Below are positions 10,390 through 20,372 of a stretch of DNA of 64,000 nt, one piece after another. Position numbers and translations under genes: made by a program. This DNA comes from Bacillus zhangzhouensis (GTDB lineage: Bacteria; Bacillota; Bacilli; Bacillales; Bacillaceae). The stretch spans positions 62,001 through 126,000 of the forward strand of contig NZ_JOTP01000004.1 in assembly GCF_000715205.1 (NCBI RefSeq), read 5' to 3'. The notes under the pieces were generated by a model. It was not told the DNA's origin and did no database searches. It saw only the letters and a list, made by a program, of their open reading frames with translations. How positions within the stretch are numbered: position 1 is the stretch's first letter; every line of letters begins with the position of its first letter.

Positions 10390-11157
10390 TTGCATAGGGG
10401 AAAAGGGATGAAGTTTGTCGGAGATTCTAGAATTCCGGCAGAAAGAAAACCTAACATACCTAAAGACTATTCCGAATATCCGGGGAAAACAGAAGCCTTT
10501 TGGCCGAACTTTCTTTTAAAGGAATGGCTTGTAGGTGCCGTTTTTTTAATTGGATTTCTTGTCCTAACTGTTGTTCATGCACCTCCGCTTGAGCGGATGG
10601 CTGATCCAACAGATACGGGCTATATTCCGCTGCCAGACTGGTATTTCTTATTTTTGTACCAGTTATTAAAATATGAATTTGCTGCAGGAAGCTATACTGT
10701 AGTTGGCGCGATGATTATGCCTGGAATTGCGTTTGGTGCACTTTTGCTCGCACCATTTCTTGATTCTGGTCCTGAACGCAGACCGTATAGAAGACCGATT
10801 GCAGTAGGGATGATGATCCTTGCAGTTGGTGCAGCAACCTATTTAACTTGGGAGTCTGTTGCTACTCACGATTGGGAAGCAGCTGCGAAACAAGGTGAAA
10901 TTAAGAAAGAAGCGGAGATTGACACCTCAGCCGAAGAGTATAAAATTTATCAAGAGCAGACATGTATCTCCTGTCACGGGGATAATATGCAAGGCGGAGC
11001 AGCCGGACCGTCACTTGTTGATAACGGTCTTTCGCCTGAAGAAATTGCTAAAATTGCTGTAGAAGGAAAAGGTAACATGCCTAAGGGCATCTTTAAAGGC
11101 AGCGATGAAGAACTTGAAAAGCTCTCTAAATATTTATCTGAGGTCAAATCTAAATAA
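10390..11157 (+). CDS. qcrC: Menaquinol:cytochrome c reductase cytochrome c subunit
   Basis: A natural fusion typical of Bacilli: the N-terminal part (to about residue 160) is subunit IV with three membrane helices and the quinol-site PLPDWYF motif. The C-terminal part is a cytochrome c domain with CISCHG heme attachment and NMPKG as the likely Met ligand. An ATG at 10384 abuts the GAGGAGGGG site, so TTG 10390 is the better start and gives 255 residues, the usual length. Electrons pass from QcrB through this heme to cytochrome c. Confidence 0.95.
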   Translation: MHRGKGMKFVGDSRIPAERKPNIPKDYSEYPGKTEAFWPNFLLKEWLVGAVFLIGFLVLTVVHAPPLERMADPTDTGYIPLPDWYFLFLYQLLKYEFAAGSYTVVGAMIMPGIAFGALLLAPFLDSGPERRPYRRPIAVGMMILAVGAATYLTWESVATHDWEAAAKQGEIKKEAEIDTSAEEYKIYQEQTCISCHGDNMQGGAAGPSLVDNGLSPEEIAKIAVEGKGNMPKGIFKGSDEELEKLSKYLSEVKSK

Positions 11158-11199
11158 TTCAGTTGTTTAAAAGCAAGTACAAGGATATACTCAAAAGAG

Positions 11200-11227
11200 A
11201 AAAAAGCTGGCGCTGTCAGCTTTTTTC
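11200..11227 (+). terminator. Rho-independent terminator of qcrABC
   Basis: AAAAAAGCTG and CAGCTTTTTT flank a 7-base loop (GCGCTGT), giving a stem followed directly by T residues. Confidence 0.9.
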
Positions 11228-11258
11228 TGATTTTAACAGATCGTGAGTGAAGAGACAT

Positions 11259-11852
11259 ATGAGATGGATTCAATATTTGTTAGCCACGCGCTACATGCTT
11301 GTGCTGGTGCTTATTGTTAATTTCCTTGGCACTGTGTACGGCTATTATTGGTATATTCCGCAGCTCGTAGAGACGCCGGCTATCTTTTTAGCTTTTGTTC
11401 CAGACAGCCCAACGGCAAGCTTTTTCTTTTTATTTGTATTACTTGCGTTTCTGATGAAGCGTCACGCTCCTTATTTTGAAGCGCTCGCGCTTGTGACCTT
11501 GATTAAATATGGGTTATGGGCTGTCGGAATGAATATTTTTGTGCTCGTTTCGGTTGATGATTTCCCGTGGGAAGGCTACATGCTAATTGGGTCTCACTTT
11601 GCGATGGCGGTTCAGGCTGTATTATATGCGCCGTATTATCGTTTTCAGATGCGCCACTTAGTTGTAGCTGGCATTTGGATTTTACATAATGATGTGATTG
11701 ATTATGTGTTTGGTATGATGCCCCGGTATTCAATGCTTTCTGCATATTCGAATGAGATCGGCTATGTCACGTTTTGGTTGAGTATCGCTGTTCTTCTTGT
11801 TTCGCATTATCTCGTTCTATCGAAAAAATCGATCAAGCTAGAACTCCCTTAA
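11259..11852 (+). CDS. ypjA: Membrane protein YpjA (DUF1405)
   Basis: An integral membrane protein of about 197 residues with five to six hydrophobic helices and the conserved PDSPTASFFF and HFAMAVQAVLYAP segments of the DUF1405 family. No enzymatic motif is evident. GTG 11247 is possible, but ATG 11259 (MRWIQYLL) is preferred by family N-termini; the ribosome site is weak for both. It lies just after qcrC, as in B. subtilis, separated by a terminator. Confidence 0.8.
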   Translation: MRWIQYLLATRYMLVLVLIVNFLGTVYGYYWYIPQLVETPAIFLAFVPDSPTASFFFLFVLLAFLMKRHAPYFEALALVTLIKYGLWAVGMNIFVLVSVDDFPWEGYMLIGSHFAMAVQAVLYAPYYRFQMRHLVVAGIWILHNDVIDYVFGMMPRYSMLSAYSNEIGYVTFWLSIAVLLVSHYLVLSKKSIKLELP

Positions 11853-11917
11853 CAATGTTGGTCTAACCTTGTCCTTTTCTTCATACGCTGTATGGAGAAG
11901 GGCTAGGAGGGACTTGC

Positions 11918-12721
11918 ATGAAACGAAAGCCAATCGCGATGATTCTATTATTTTTTCTCGTATTACATCCAGCTGTAGCTAAAGGTGAGGAAACAGCCGC
12001 TAAAACGCTGCAAGAATTAACGGAACTATCAGATTCAATCTTTCAATTAACGAGACAAGCTAAATATGATGAGGCATTACAGGTCGCATTGTATGTTGAA
12101 AAGACATTTAAAGCTGAGAATTGGCGTGGAACGCTGACAAATACACAGGTTCGGCAAATTACACTTGGCTATCAAGATATCATTAAAGGGCTCCCGCAGG
12201 AAGAATTGAATGAGCGCGAAAAGCTTCGTTATGCTTCTCAGTTTAGAATGCTGATCGATGCGATTCAATCGGATTCTGAACCTCTTTGGGGTTCCCTGGA
12301 GAAGCCCATAATGGGGTCTTTTCCTACGTTGAAAAAGGAAGTGAAAGATCCAGAGTCCACAACGTTCTATGAAACTTGGAATGAGCTCGTTTCTTTATAC
12401 GATATGATTTATCCGAGTTTAACCATCGATATTTCGCCTGAAAAGCTTCAGACGATTAAGCAGCACATGGAAGTGATCGAACAAGGTGAATTTTTAAAAG
12501 CTTCGAGTGGGACAAAGCTTGAGCGTCTCACAAAGCTGGAAGAGGATTTATCTAGTGTATTTGCTAACGTCGATCAAGATGAAGCCGATCCATCGCTGTT
12601 ATGGGTCATTTTAACAACAGGCAGTATGATTTTACTCACTTTAACGTATGTTGGATTTCGGAAATACCGTGCTGAAAAAGAGAAGAAACAAAAGCGGCAG
12701 GCTGATTATCCAAAATCATGA
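11918..12721 (+). CDS. ypjB: Sporulation-associated protein YpjB
   Basis: A 267-residue protein with an N-terminal signal peptide (about residues 1-22, ending AVAKG), an extracytoplasmic helical domain, and a single membrane helix near residue 230 followed by a basic tail (KYRAEKEKKQKRQ). This matches YpjB, annotated in Bacilli as a sporulation protein of unknown mechanism. The ribosome site CTAGGAGGG follows an imperfect hairpin at about 11870-11905 whose right arm abuts it. A bidirectional terminator follows. Confidence 0.8.
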   Translation: MKRKPIAMILLFFLVLHPAVAKGEETAAKTLQELTELSDSIFQLTRQAKYDEALQVALYVEKTFKAENWRGTLTNTQVRQITLGYQDIIKGLPQEELNEREKLRYASQFRMLIDAIQSDSEPLWGSLEKPIMGSFPTLKKEVKDPESTTFYETWNELVSLYDMIYPSLTIDISPEKLQTIKQHMEVIEQGEFLKASSGTKLERLTKLEEDLSSVFANVDQDEADPSLLWVILTTGSMILLTLTYVGFRKYRAEKEKKQKRQADYPKS

Positions 12722-12756
12722 AAAAAGAAGCACCATTTTTGGGCTTCTTTTTTTAA
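12720..12756. terminator. Bidirectional terminator between ypjB and ypjC
   Basis: AAAAAAGAAGC and GCTTCTTTTTTT pair around an 11-base loop between convergent genes, with A and T tracts serving both strands. Confidence 0.85.
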
Positions 12757-13625
12757 TGGGGATTGAGCGGCTTTTTGTGTTCATCTAATGTGAAGCCTTC
12801 ACCGAGTACGTCATGCACGTCACTCACTGATACAAACGCATGAGGATCAACTGAGGTCACGACGCTTTTGAGGTGGACAAGCTCATTTTTTGGAACGACA
12901 CAATAAAGGACATTGCGTTCCTGTTTCGTATAGGAACCGACACCTTTTAAAATGGTCACACCGCGTTCCATTTCTTCAGTGATTTTCTTTTGAATGATGT
13001 CATCCTTTTCAGAAATAATCATCGCTCCTTTGGCTGCGTAAGCGCCTTCTTGCATGAAATCGATCACTTTCGCAGCAACAAATACTGCTACGAGTGTATA
13101 CATGGCTTCTTTGTAATTTAAATAGGTGAGAGAGATGGTAATGACGCATGCGTCGAAGATAAACATCGTTCTGCCCATTGCCACATGATAATGCTTGTTG
13201 ATCAGTCTTGCGATAATGTCCACGCCGCCTGTTGTACCGCCGAATTTAAAGATGATCCCGAGGCCTGTTCCGATAAAGACACCTGCAAAGAGTGCGGCTA
13301 AGGCTAAATCGTGTTGGAGAGGCATATGTATTTGAAAGCGCTGGAAGATGGCAAGGAAGACAGAAAGACTGACGGTTCCTACAATTGTATAAGTAAACAT
13401 CGTTCTGCCGAGCATTTTCCAGCCGATAAAAAAGATCGGAATGTTTAAGACAAGGTTTGAAATGGATGGGTCAATGTGAAATAGAAAATATAAAAGCAGT
13501 GTAATACCTGTAAATCCGCCTTCTGCCAAGTTGTTCTGCATATTAAAATGAACAAGACCGAAAGAAAAAATCGCAGATCCTATTAAAATAAAGACGATAT
13601 TTTTAAGACGAATTTCTTTTAGCAA
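12753..13625 (-). CDS. ypjC: YitT/DUF161 family membrane protein YpjC
   Basis: A 290-residue protein with five to six N-terminal membrane helices (to about residue 190) and a soluble C-terminal DUF2179-type domain (MERGVTILKGVGSYTKQERNV segment), the architecture of the YitT family. Its function is unknown. The start is TTG 13625 behind AAAGGAGTG. A promoter (TTGCTT, 17 bases, TATAAT) is visible on the minus strand at 13689-13661. Confidence 0.85.
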   Translation of the reverse strand: MLKEIRLKNIVFILIGSAIFSFGLVHFNMQNNLAEGGFTGITLLLYFLFHIDPSISNLVLNIPIFFIGWKMLGRTMFTYTIVGTVSLSVFLAIFQRFQIHMPLQHDLALAALFAGVFIGTGLGIIFKFGGTTGGVDIIARLINKHYHVAMGRTMFIFDACVITISLTYLNYKEAMYTLVAVFVAAKVIDFMQEGAYAAKGAMIISEKDDIIQKKITEEMERGVTILKGVGSYTKQERNVLYCVVPKNELVHLKSVVTSVDPHAFVSVSDVHDVLGEGFTLDEHKKPLNPH

Positions 13626-13660
13626 GAGATCACTCCTTTTTTTGCTTAGACAGCGATAAT

Positions 13661-13689
13661 ATTATATGGTATGGGAGAGAAACAAGCAA
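13661..13689 (-). promoter_or_regulatory. SigA-type promoter of ypjC
   Basis: On the minus strand, TTGCTT (13689-13684) and TATAAT (13666-13661) are separated by 17 bases. Confidence 0.6.
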
Positions 13690-13705
13690 ACTGAGTTTTA
13701 AACAT

Positions 13706-13734
13706 TTGTCAAATATTTATGATTTCGCTAACAT
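13706..13734 (+). promoter_or_regulatory. SigA-type promoter of the ypjD-birA cluster
   Basis: TTGTCA (13706-13711) and TAACAT (13729-13734) are spaced by 17 bases, upstream of ypjD and divergent from the ypjC promoter. Confidence 0.45.
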
Positions 13735-13762
13735 GTAAGAGACGGATAGGAGGATGAGCTTC

Positions 13763-14098
13763 ATGACGAATGAAAAAACGCTGCGTCACGTGCAGCAAGA
13801 AGTAGATGATTACATAGGACAATTTAAAGAAGGCTATTTTAGCCCACTTGCCATGATGGCCCGTTTGACTGAAGAATTAGGCGAGCTGGCAAGAGAGGTT
13901 AACCATTATTATGGAGAAAAGCCGAAAAAAACAACCGAAACGGAAAAAAGCATGGAAGAAGAAATTGGTGATGTATTGTTCGTGTTAACATGCCTGGCCA
14001 ATTCACTCAATATATCACTTGAAGAAGCTCATGATCGTGTGATGCATAAATTCAATACTAGAGACAAAGACCGCTGGACGAAAAAAGAAGGGAAGTAG
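13763..14098 (+). CDS. ypjD: MazG-like nucleotide pyrophosphohydrolase YpjD
   Basis: A 111-residue all-helical MazG/dUTPase-like protein, probably hydrolysing a nucleoside triphosphate to the monophosphate. The metal-binding acidic residues are visible in [13 protein letters not shown] and [12 protein letters not shown] (EExxE plus ExxD pattern). The GGAGG at 13749-13753 touches an ATG at 13754, so ATG 13763 is the start. It heads the cluster with dapB, mgsA, bshB1, bshA, cca and birA. Confidence 0.9.
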   Translation: MTNEKTLRHVQQEVDDYIGQFKEGYFSPLAMMARLTEELGELAREVNHYYGEKPKKTTETEKSMEEEIGDVLFVLTCLANSLNISLEEAHDRVMHKFNTRDKDRWTKKEGK

Positions 14099-14103
14099 AG
14101 ACG

Positions 14104-14907
14104 ATGACGAACCAAACCATCAAAGTAGTAATCGCTGGAGCAAGAGGAAGAATGGGGATAGAGGCTGTCAAGCTAGCAGAAGAAACAAGCCATTTTGAGC
14201 TAGTGGCAGCACTTGATCACGCGCACGAAGGAAAAAAATTATCTGACGTGATTCATACGACATCTGATGCGCCAATTTATACAGATATTGATGTGTGTCT
14301 TTCAGAGACAGCACCTGATGTATTAATTGATCTGACGACACCAGAAATTGGGAAAGTACATACAAAAAAAGCTCTTGAACACGGCGTGCGTCCAGTGGTA
14401 GGCACAACTGGTTTTTCAGAAGCTGACTTGAAAGAGCTTCAGCAATTAACAGAAGAAAAGGGCATAGGCTGTATTATTGCACCTAACTTTGCTGTCGGTG
14501 CCGTTTTAATGATGAAGTTTGCTAAAATGGCAGCGAATTACTTTCCTGACGTTGAAATCATTGAGCTTCATCATGATAAAAAATTAGATGCCCCGAGCGG
14601 TACTGGGTTAAAAACGGCTGAAATGATTGCAGAAGTAAGAGAAAGCAAAAAGCAGGGACACCCTGAAGAAAAAGAATTAATCGAAGGCGCACGAGGAGCA
14701 GATTATGATGGCATCCGTCTGCACAGCGTAAGGCTTCCAGGCATGATTGCACATCAAGAAGTGCTGTTTGGAATGGACGGACAGACGCTCACAATTCGTC
14801 ATGATTCTTATAACCGTGCGTCATTTATGTCTGGTGTGAAGCTTTCAGTAGAACAGGTCATGCATATTGATCAACTTGTCTATGGCTTAGAAAATATTAT
14901 CGACTAA
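14104..14907 (+). CDS. dapB: 4-hydroxy-tetrahydrodipicolinate reductase
   Basis: DapB reduces hydroxy-tetrahydrodipicolinate with NAD(P)H on the way to diaminopimelate and lysine, and so feeds peptidoglycan and spore dipicolinate. GARGRMG near residue 12 is the nucleotide-binding loop. VGTTGF and APNFAVGA follow, and [14 protein letters not shown] holds the catalytic His and Lys. The 267-residue length is normal. It starts 5 bases after ypjD. Confidence 0.97.
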   Translation: MTNQTIKVVIAGARGRMGIEAVKLAEETSHFELVAALDHAHEGKKLSDVIHTTSDAPIYTDIDVCLSETAPDVLIDLTTPEIGKVHTKKALEHGVRPVVGTTGFSEADLKELQQLTEEKGIGCIIAPNFAVGAVLMMKFAKMAANYFPDVEIIELHHDKKLDAPSGTGLKTAEMIAEVRESKKQGHPEEKELIEGARGADYDGIRLHSVRLPGMIAHQEVLFGMDGQTLTIRHDSYNRASFMSGVKLSVEQVMHIDQLVYGLENIID

Positions 14908-14924
14908 TAAGGAGTGGATTCCTG

Positions 14925-15344
14925 ATGAACATTGCTTTAATCGCTCACGATAAGAAAAAAAGTGACATGATTCAGTTCGCCATTGCGTACCGTGATATTT
15001 TGGCAGATCATACACTTTATGCAACAGGGACAACAGGTTTGAGAGTGAAAGAAGCGACGGGGCTTCCCATTCATCGTTTCCAATCAGGACCACTTGGAGG
15101 AGATCAGCAGATTGGTGCCTTGATTGCTGATAATGCAATGGATCTTGTGCTCTTTTTTAGAGACCCGCTAACCGCGCAGCCACATGAACCGGATGTATCT
15201 GCACTTATCCGGCTTTGCGATGTGTATGCCATTCCATTGGCCACGAATATGGGCACAGCTGAAATTTTAGTCAGGAATTTAAATAAAGGTACGTTTGAAT
15301 TTCGAGATGTAGCAAAAAACGGAGGAACAAATGAAACGACTTGA
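14925..15344 (+). CDS. mgsA: Methylglyoxal synthase
   Basis: MgsA converts dihydroxyacetone phosphate to methylglyoxal, a bypass of lower glycolysis that relieves sugar-phosphate stress. [10 protein letters not shown] at the N-terminus, [16 protein letters not shown] and the [14 protein letters not shown] segment with the catalytic Asp are intact. It lies next to the bacillithiol genes, which fits because bacillithiol is used to detoxify methylglyoxal. It overlaps bshB1 by 14 bases. Confidence 0.96.
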   Translation: MNIALIAHDKKKSDMIQFAIAYRDILADHTLYATGTTGLRVKEATGLPIHRFQSGPLGGDQQIGALIADNAMDLVLFFRDPLTAQPHEPDVSALIRLCDVYAIPLATNMGTAEILVRNLNKGTFEFRDVAKNGGTNETT

Positions 15345-16035
15345 TATCCTTGCATTCGGTGCCCATAGCGATGATGTAGAAATCGGAATGGGTGGAACGA
15401 TTGCAAAATACGTAAAAAAAGGGGCGCGTGTCGGAATTTGCGACTTGACCCAGGCTGAATTATCATCGAATGGAACGGTAGAGAGCCGGAAAGAAGAGGC
15501 AAAAGCAGCCGCCGCCATTTTAGGTGTGACGACTCGAATTCAGCTCACGCTGCCAGATAGAGGGCTGCATTTGAATGACGAAGCGATGAAGGAAATTGCG
15601 GGCGTCATTCGAACATACAAACCAACACTTATTTTTGCTCCGCACCACCAAGATCGACATCCTGATCATGGTCATGCGGGTTCACTTGTAGAAGAAGCAG
15701 CTTTTTCTGCAGGTATACATAAATTTGAAGATTCATACAAGCAGCCAGCGCATAAAATAAGCCAGATGTATTATTACATGATTAACGGCCATCATCGTCC
15801 AGATTTTGTGATCGATATTTCTAGTGAGATGCAACAAAAAATCGATAGCTTACATGCGTATAAAAGTCAATTTGTCAAAACGCCGAATTCAGTGGAGACA
15901 CCTCTTGTGAATGGTTATATTGATTTTGTCAAAATGAGAGAGTCTATGTATGGAAGGGAAGTCAATAAAGCTTATGCAGAAGGGTTTTTGACAAAGAAAC
16001 CACTTTTGATGGATGATGACTTACTTGGGGGGTAA
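15331..16035 (+). CDS. bshB1: Bacillithiol biosynthesis deacetylase BshB1
   Basis: BshB1 deacetylates GlcNAc-malate to GlcN-malate, the second step of bacillithiol synthesis. It is a zinc-dependent LmbE-like enzyme: AHSDD near residue 12 gives His/Asp zinc ligands and [10 protein letters not shown] carries the third His and the catalytic residues. The GGAGGAACAA site precedes ATG 15331. It is directly followed by bshA, so both early enzymes are encoded together. Confidence 0.95.
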   Translation: MKRLDILAFGAHSDDVEIGMGGTIAKYVKKGARVGICDLTQAELSSNGTVESRKEEAKAAAAILGVTTRIQLTLPDRGLHLNDEAMKEIAGVIRTYKPTLIFAPHHQDRHPDHGHAGSLVEEAAFSAGIHKFEDSYKQPAHKISQMYYYMINGHHRPDFVIDISSEMQQKIDSLHAYKSQFVKTPNSVETPLVNGYIDFVKMRESMYGREVNKAYAEGFLTKKPLLMDDDLLGG

Positions 16036-16037
16036 TT

Positions 16038-17183
16038 ATGAAAAAACTGAAGATCGGAATCACTTGTTATCCAAGTGTTGGCGGTTCGGGCATTATTGCC
16101 ACAGAGCTTGGAAAACGTTTAGCTGAAAAAGGGCACGATGTTCATTTCATTACCTCAAGCATTCCGTTTAGACTCAATAAAGTGTATCCGAATATTTATT
16201 TTCATGAGGTGGATGTCAATCAATATGCTGTTTTTCAATATCCACCTTATGACCTTGCACTAGCAAGTAAATTGGCGGAAGTCGCAAAACGAGAGAAGCT
16301 CGATATTATTCACGCGCATTATGCGGTCCCTCACGCCGTCTGTGCGTTCTTAGCCAAGCAAATGACGGGACACACAGTAAAAGTCGTTACCACGCTTCAC
16401 GGGACGGATATTACGGTTTTAGGCTATGATCCATCATTAAAGGAAGTGATTCGGTTTGCCATCGAATCATCGGACCGGGTAACAGCTGTGTCGCATTCAT
16501 TAGCTGCACAGACGTATGATCTGATTAAACCGGATAAAAAAATCGATACGATCCATAATTTCGTCGATGAGCGTGTGTATTTGCGTGAAGATCACGAAGT
16601 GCTGAAGAAACATTATGGTCTCATGCAGGACGAAAAGGTCATCATCCATGTATCGAACTTCCGAAAGGTAAAGCGGGTGCATGACGTGATTCATGTCTTT
16701 AAAAAGATTTCTGACCAGGTGCATGCAAAGCTGCTGCTTATTGGTGATGGTCCTGAAAAGTCGGTCGTATGCGATCTTGTGAAAAAGCTGGAACTAACTG
16801 ACCGTGTGTTGTTTTTAGGAAAGCAAGAGAAGGTAGAGGAGCTTTATTCAATTAGTGATTTGAAGCTGCTCCTTTCTGAGAAGGAGAGCTTTGGGCTTGT
16901 ACTTCTTGAAGCAATGGCCTGCGGTGTCCCTTGTATTGCAACAGATGTTGGCGGAATTCCAGAGGTCATTGCACATGGAGAGACAGGATTTCTTGTCCCG
17001 CTCGGTGATATAGACGGGGCAGCAAATCATGCGGTGTCGTTACTTAAAGACAAAGCGCTCCATGAGCAAGTGTCAATGGCAGCCCAGTCTAGTGTTCAGA
17101 CCAATTTCTCTTCTGAAAAAATTGTGAGAGAATATGAAGAGCTTTACCTAGAATTGATCGAAGGTGATGATGAAGATGAATGA
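16038..17183 (+). CDS. bshA: N-acetyl-alpha-D-glucosaminyl L-malate synthase BshA
   Basis: BshA joins UDP-GlcNAc and L-malate, the first committed step of bacillithiol. It is a 381-residue GT4 glycosyltransferase: [16 protein letters not shown] forms the N-terminal glycine loop, HAHYAVPHA follows, and [17 protein letters not shown] is the E-x7-E nucleotide-sugar motif. It starts 2 bases after bshB1. The acidic C-terminus (EGDDEDE) overlaps the cca start. Confidence 0.96.
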   Translation: MKKLKIGITCYPSVGGSGIIATELGKRLAEKGHDVHFITSSIPFRLNKVYPNIYFHEVDVNQYAVFQYPPYDLALASKLAEVAKREKLDIIHAHYAVPHAVCAFLAKQMTGHTVKVVTTLHGTDITVLGYDPSLKEVIRFAIESSDRVTAVSHSLAAQTYDLIKPDKKIDTIHNFVDERVYLREDHEVLKKHYGLMQDEKVIIHVSNFRKVKRVHDVIHVFKKISDQVHAKLLLIGDGPEKSVVCDLVKKLELTDRVLFLGKQEKVEELYSISDLKLLLSEKESFGLVLLEAMACGVPCIATDVGGIPEVIAHGETGFLVPLGDIDGAANHAVSLLKDKALHEQVSMAAQSSVQTNFSSEKIVREYEELYLELIEGDDEDE

Positions 17184-18378
17184 ACCATTCACACATGCGA
17201 TCCCTATTTTACATACACTGCACGAACATGGTTATCAGGCTTACTTTGTTGGTGGAGCGGTGAGAGATGTTCTTTTAGATCGAGAAATCGGGGATATCGA
17301 TATTGCGACAGATGCAACGCCTGATACAGTGGAGTCTTTATTTGAAAAAACAGTTGATGTTGGCAAGGAGCATGGCACAGTTATAGTTTTACATGATGGG
17401 GTCAGCTATGAGGTCACGACGTTTCGAACTGAGTCAGAATATGAAGATTTTCGCAGACCTAAAGAAGTGGAGTTTATCACATCATTAAAGGAAGATCTTT
17501 TAAGAAGAGATTTAACAATCAATGCGATGGCCATGGATATAAATGGCGAGATCATTGACCATGTAGGGGGCAAACAGGATATTGAGCGGAAACGAATTCA
17601 AACTGTTGGAGATCCCGCTTGCCGCTTTGAAGAAGATGCGCTTCGCATGATGAGAGCCGTCCGTTTTTTAAGCCAGCTCGGTTTTGAGCTCGCTGCTGAG
17701 ACGGCTGATGCGATGAAAAAAGATAAACACCTGCTTGCCAACATATCTGTTGAGCGCAAAAAGATTGAAATGGAGAAACTTTTAAAAGGGCGCTATTGTA
17801 AGCAGGCCATAAAGGTTCTCATTTCAACCAAATTGTATGAAGAATTGCCAGGTCTCCAAGAGGGAAGGCTCAATGAATCCTTTCAAGCATTCCCGTATTA
17901 TTTACTGGACGGACTAGAAGAGGTATGGGGCGCTTTCATTCATTTGCTCGGTCTAGATGAGACGGAGGCTGTGTCCCTCTTAAAAGAATGGAAGCTGTCA
18001 ACGAAGCTTTTGAAAGAGTCGGTTGCCATTAGCAAATACATCGATTGTGATTGGGATGCGGAGAAGATGTTTGAAGCTGGTGAACACGTGCTATTATCTA
18101 GTTTGAAAATCACGCAGTTAAAACATGAGCGCCGCATTTTCTTTGATGAGCTGGAGGCGGCAAAGCATTCATATGATGCGCTCCCTATTAAAAAGCTCCA
18201 AGACCTTGCTGTTTCAGGAAAAGATTTAATGGCTTTTCGGCAGAAGGCATCAGGTAAATGGATTGCAGAAGAGCTTCATTTCGTGAAAAAAGCGGTTCTG
18301 CAAAACCGTTTGGAAAACCGAAAAGAAGCCATAGAGGAGTGGCTCATAGCATGCGATCAGCAATTAGAAAACGATTAA
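17176..18378 (+). CDS. cca: CCA-adding tRNA nucleotidyltransferase
   Basis: Cca adds or repairs the CCA 3' end of tRNAs without a template. GGAVRD and the GDIDIAT metal-binding aspartates lie in the N-terminal nucleotidyltransferase head. [12 protein letters not shown] and [12 protein letters not shown] are the class II RNA-binding and base-recognition motifs. GTG 17164 and ATGs at 17167, 17170 and 17176 are all possible starts; spacing from AAGGTG favours 17176. It overlaps bshA by 8 bases and birA by 28. Confidence 0.95.
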   Translation: MNEPFTHAIPILHTLHEHGYQAYFVGGAVRDVLLDREIGDIDIATDATPDTVESLFEKTVDVGKEHGTVIVLHDGVSYEVTTFRTESEYEDFRRPKEVEFITSLKEDLLRRDLTINAMAMDINGEIIDHVGGKQDIERKRIQTVGDPACRFEEDALRMMRAVRFLSQLGFELAAETADAMKKDKHLLANISVERKKIEMEKLLKGRYCKQAIKVLISTKLYEELPGLQEGRLNESFQAFPYYLLDGLEEVWGAFIHLLGLDETEAVSLLKEWKLSTKLLKESVAISKYIDCDWDAEKMFEAGEHVLLSSLKITQLKHERRIFFDELEAAKHSYDALPIKKLQDLAVSGKDLMAFRQKASGKWIAEELHFVKKAVLQNRLENRKEAIEEWLIACDQQLEND

Positions 18379-19334
18379 TTGAACTATTTACAACATCTGA
18401 TCAAGATTTTGTCTCGAGCCAGCAAATATGTGATGAGCTTGGTTGCTCCCGAACGGCTGTATGGAAGCATATAGAGGATTTGCGAAAAGAAGGCTATGAG
18501 GTAGAAGCCGTTAGGAGAAAAGGATACCGCCTGCTTCGTAAACCGGACAAAATTAGCGAGGACGAAATTCTTTTTGGTTTGAAAACAGAGGGATTTGGCA
18601 GGCACATTTACTTTCAAGAAGAAGTCGCTTCAACTCAGCTGATTGCCCATGATCTTGTAAATGAAGGAGCGCCTCATGGCACGCTTGTTGTCAGTGATCA
18701 TCAGACAAACGGAAAAGGGCGCCTTCAAAGAACGTGGCATTCACCAAATGGGACAGGCATTTGGATGAGTCTGATTATCAGGCCTGAAATTCCGCTCTAC
18801 AAAGCGCCGCAAATGACGCTTTTAGCATCTGTAGCCATCACAGAAGCAATCGCGCTTCAAACAGGACTCAGTCCATCGATTAAATGGCCAAATGATATTC
18901 TGTTAAACGGAAAAAAAGTTGTTGGCATTCTAACTGAATTAAAAGCAGAAGCTGACCAGGTTCATGCGGTGATTATTGGTCCAGGCATTAATGTGAACCA
19001 AACGGCGGATGATTTCCCTGATGAACTAAAGGATATCGCCACAAGTTTGCGAATAGAACTGAATGAAAAAGTAGATCGAGCTGCACTGATTCAAAACATC
19101 ATGTCCACCTTTGAAAAAAGGTATGAGGATTATATGAAGCATGGATTTGCCCCGATCAAACAATTATGGGAATCGTTTACGATGACTATCGGTAAACGTA
19201 TTGTCGCGCGCACCGTCAATGGGCAATATAATGGAACGGCGCTTGGAATCAATGATGAAGGTGTCTTATTACTGGAAACGGCGGACGGTATCCAAAAAAT
19301 CTATTCCGCAGACATAGAGATCAAGTCAACTTAA
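18351..19334 (+). CDS. birA: Biotin-protein ligase / biotin operon repressor BirA
   Basis: BirA attaches biotin to carboxylases and represses biotin genes. The N-terminal winged helix (QQICDELGCSRTAVWKHI) is the DNA-binding part, and the ligase domain has the GKGRLQRTW biotinyl-AMP loop, the WPNDILLNGKKV motif and a C-terminal SH3-like domain. GAGGAGTGG upstream fixes ATG 18351 and gives 327 residues. The longer frame back to 18258 is only overlap with cca. Confidence 0.95.
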   Translation: MRSAIRKRLIELFTTSDQDFVSSQQICDELGCSRTAVWKHIEDLRKEGYEVEAVRRKGYRLLRKPDKISEDEILFGLKTEGFGRHIYFQEEVASTQLIAHDLVNEGAPHGTLVVSDHQTNGKGRLQRTWHSPNGTGIWMSLIIRPEIPLYKAPQMTLLASVAITEAIALQTGLSPSIKWPNDILLNGKKVVGILTELKAEADQVHAVIIGPGINVNQTADDFPDELKDIATSLRIELNEKVDRAALIQNIMSTFEKRYEDYMKHGFAPIKQLWESFTMTIGKRIVARTVNGQYNGTALGINDEGVLLLETADGIQKIYSADIEIKST

Positions 19335-19390
19335 GTGGAACACCCGGTCCATTTTTGATATACTTCGTGTGGGCAGTATCTGTAAAAGAA

Positions 19391-19499
19391 CTGTACCTGT
19401 TAGGAAGAAAAATTTAATCAATTTCTGCCTAGATCCTAAGGGACTTGGACAGAGGGATGATTCGCCGCGCATGAGAGAAAAGAACATGTGATGCGAGGC
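19391..19499 (+). ncRNA. Structured leader of panBCD, pan RNA motif candidate
   Basis: The 198 bases between birA and panB hold two hairpins. The first (19391-19452) pairs CTGT-CC with GG-ACAG, leaving a bulged A on the 5' side, then TTAGG with CCTAA. The second (19464-19499) pairs GCC and CGCAT with ATGCG and GGC, with a bulged A on the 3' side. The pan motif (Weinberg and colleagues) is a predicted leader of pantothenate genes in Firmicutes, including B. subtilis, with stem-loops carrying conserved bulged As. Position and structure agree; I cannot run a covariance model. Confidence 0.65.
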
Positions 19500-19532
19500 A
19501 AGCCATCTCCTCTCCAGAATGAGGAGGAACAA

Positions 19533-20372
19533 ATGAAGACAAAGCTAGATTTTTTCAAAATGAAAGAACAAAACGAACCTATTGTGATGCTGACAGCATA
19601 CGACTATCCAGCTGCTAAGCAAGCGGAAAAAGCGGAAGTCGACATGATCTTAGTTGGTGATTCACTTGGGATGGTTGTACTTGGACTTGATTCCACAGTA
19701 CAAGTGACGATGGATGATATGATCCATCACACAAAAGCAGTCAAAAGAGGCGCAAAAGACACATTTATTGTGACCGATATGCCATTTATGTCTTATCATT
19801 ATTCATTAGAAGAAACGATGAAAAATGCAGCACGGATGATGCAAGAAAGCGGTGCTGATGCCTTAAAGCTAGAAGGCGGAGATGGCGTGTTTGAATCCAT
19901 TCAGGCTTTAACAAGAGGTGGAATTCCTATTGTCAGTCATTTAGGCCTCACACCTCAATCAGTTGGTGTGCTTGGTGGGTATAAAGTACAGGGGAAAGAC
20001 CATGAGAGTGCTAAAAAATTAATTGAAGATAGTCTGAAATGTGAGGAAGCAGGTGCGATTGCACTTGTGCTAGAATGTGTACCTGGTGAACTGACAAAAC
20101 GTATTACCGACATGCTGAAAATCCCTGTCATTGGAATTGGTGCAGGAGCTGAAGCAGACGGACAAGTTCTCGTTTACCATGATGTGGTAGGATACGGGGT
20201 GTCTAGAACACCTAAATTTGTGAAACAATACGCGCAAATTGATGCTGTACTAGAAGAAGCGCTCATTCAATATACAAAAGAAGTAAAAGCACGTACATTC
20301 CCAGAGGACACGCACACATTTCATATCAAAGAAGAAGTCCTTGATGGTTTATATGGGGGAATCAAAAAATGA
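19533..20372 (+). CDS. panB: 3-methyl-2-oxobutanoate hydroxymethyltransferase
   Basis: PanB transfers a hydroxymethyl group from methylene-tetrahydrofolate to 2-oxoisovalerate, giving ketopantoate. MLTAYDYP, the metal-binding [14 protein letters not shown] and GIGAG motifs are present. GAGGAGGAACAA precedes ATG 19533; an in-frame ATG at 19488 lies in the leader and is not used. The length is 279 residues. It is the first gene of panBCD. Confidence 0.97.
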   Translation: MKTKLDFFKMKEQNEPIVMLTAYDYPAAKQAEKAEVDMILVGDSLGMVVLGLDSTVQVTMDDMIHHTKAVKRGAKDTFIVTDMPFMSYHYSLEETMKNAARMMQESGADALKLEGGDGVFESIQALTRGGIPIVSHLGLTPQSVGVLGGYKVQGKDHESAKKLIEDSLKCEEAGAIALVLECVPGELTKRITDMLKIPVIGIGAGAEADGQVLVYHDVVGYGVSRTPKFVKQYAQIDAVLEEALIQYTKEVKARTFPEDTHTFHIKEEVLDGLYGGIKK

